Of a stretch of DNA of 64,000 nt, positions 63,228-64,000 are shown one piece after another (the first letter of the stretch is position 1; every line of letters starts with the position of its first letter). Source of the DNA: Mangrovivirga cuniculi (GTDB lineage Bacteria; Bacteroidota; Bacteroidia; Cytophagales; Cyclobacteriaceae); assembly GCF_005166025.1 (NCBI RefSeq), contig NZ_CP028923.1, positions 2,978,001 through 3,042,000 of the forward strand, written 5' to 3'. A program made the translations under genes and the position numbers. A model generated the notes under the pieces. It was not told where the DNA came from and did not search any database. It saw nothing but the letters and a program-made list of their open reading frames with translations.

Positions 63228-64000
63228 ATGTTTAGCTCATTACCAGAACACTTTCGCGCTTACGGCTTGAAAGCAGATGTCAGAACATTACTGCTTTTAA
63301 GAAAAGCTATGCAAAAAGAACTGGTAAAGACTCTTGGTGATATCCATAATGTTTTAAAAGGTATAATAGTCAAAGAACCAACCGATATCGGTCCTTTCAC
63401 TAAAGCTTATTATGCTTATTTTTTACATATTCCTATTGAGCCAGGCCAGACACTTGAGGATGCCATTCTAAGATCAGAAACATTTGCTAAATGGAAGACC
63501 CAGTTTCTCGATGAGGCAGACCGTGATTATGATGATGAGGAACTCGTTAATACCTTCCTCGACGAAGTTCACCTTACCAGTTATGACATCAAAGAAATTA
63601 TCAATGGTAAGGAGATCTGGGATCAGGATAATCCGGATCTCGAGGATAGCGATACGGCTATGAACGACCAGGATACTGAAAGAAGAGATCTGACCAAAAT
63701 GGCTGACTATTCAGATCTGTCACTCGAAGAATTACTCGAACGAATGGAAAAAGTCAGGCAACAGCAAAAAACTAGGCACGAAGGAGGAAGTCACTGGATA
63801 GGAACCGGTGGTATTTCACCTTATGGTCATGGAGGAGCAGCTAAAAACGGAATACGAGTTGGAGGTCAGGGAGGTGGAAAGATGGCCAGAAAAGTGATGG
63901 GCGATGAACATTATTTCCCGATCGACCGTGATGCTCTGCTTAATGACAATAACGTCGATGCTGCACTGGCTTCAATAAAAGGAGTTATACAAGAAAGTGC
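63228..64000 (+). CDS. VWA (CoxE-like) protein, 3' end outside window
   Basis: The frame starts at ATG 63228 and stays open to the last base; 257 codons are visible. An N-terminal helical region (MFSSLPEHFRAYGLKADVRTLL) leads to an acidic stretch and then SHWIGTGGISPYGHGGAAKNG. A WIGTGGxSPxGHGG block of this kind occurs just before the VWA domain in CoxE-type proteins that accompany MoxR. The VWA domain itself lies beyond the window. Confidence 0.85.
   Translation, partial: MFSSLPEHFRAYGLKADVRTLLLLRKAMQKELVKTLGDIHNVLKGIIVKEPTDIGPFTKAYYAYFLHIPIEPGQTLEDAILRSETFAKWKTQFLDEADRDYDDEELVNTFLDEVHLTSYDIKEIINGKEIWDQDNPDLEDSDTAMNDQDTERRDLTKMADYSDLSLEELLERMEKVRQQQKTRHEGGSHWIGTGGISPYGHGGAAKNGIRVGGQGGGKMARKVMGDEHYFPIDRDALLNDNNVDAALASIKGVIQES

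Overview
The window looks like chromosome of a low-GC member of Bacteroidota, most likely of the Cytophagales or a close relative. The indications are AT-rich intergenic DNA, many short lipoproteins with an SC(D/S) processing site, a DUF4249 lipoprotein, an ECF-like sigma factor fused in an operon to a TPR-bearing Ser/Thr kinase, a FemAB-type ligase, and promoters of the TTTG-N18/19-TAnnTTTG type. I cannot fix the genus. I recognised no rRNA or tRNA gene and no CRISPR array by eye.

Layout. 1-9.6 kb: accessory membrane and secreted proteins, a convergent pair with a shared terminator, then sigma factor plus receptor-like kinase and an NmrA-type reductase. 9.6-13.2 kb: a repeat-rich stretch around one DUF421 gene, with two copies of a 537-bp direct repeat and three tandem copies of a 297-bp unit full of nested hairpins. 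13.2-17.7 kb: a secreted sugar isomerase-like protein, a ParE/RelE toxin-antitoxin pair, and an HxlR regulator divergent from an NTF2/SRPBCC/TfoX trio. 17.7-19.9 kb: a degenerate group II intron on the minus strand with a broken maturase. 20-38 kb: nearly all plus-strand, mostly hypothetical membrane proteins and lipoproteins, with a desaturase, a glycosyltransferase, a GAF sensor and an AI-2E-type permease. 38-64 kb: metabolic and housekeeping-like genes (cyclase, acyl-CoA dehydrogenase, FemAB, several GNATs, GT39, Crp-like regulator, MBL hydrolase, PIF1-like helicase, FNT channel, and a MoxR/VWA pair running off the right edge).

The most unusual signal is non-coding. A dispersed repeat (family R-B), ending in the motif AACGATAGTTAT and usually a hairpin, lies 17-75 nt upstream of the start codon of five unrelated plus-strand genes (15396, 22267, 27796, 29512, 34060). 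The group II intron sits one base from another long hairpin with a bulged stem that resembles an integron attC site, and a third long imperfect palindrome follows the toxin-antitoxin pair. Together these suggest that part of 15-34 kb was assembled from cassette-like units, or that a mobile leader has spread in front of accessory genes. No integrase is visible in the window, so this stays a hypothesis.

Gene decay is frequent. The intron maturase, a TraB/GumN-like gene, a GNAT gene with a single in-frame stop, a 63-residue membrane protein and a membrane protein beside an XRE regulator each appear interrupted by one or two small lesions. Some of these could be sequencing errors.
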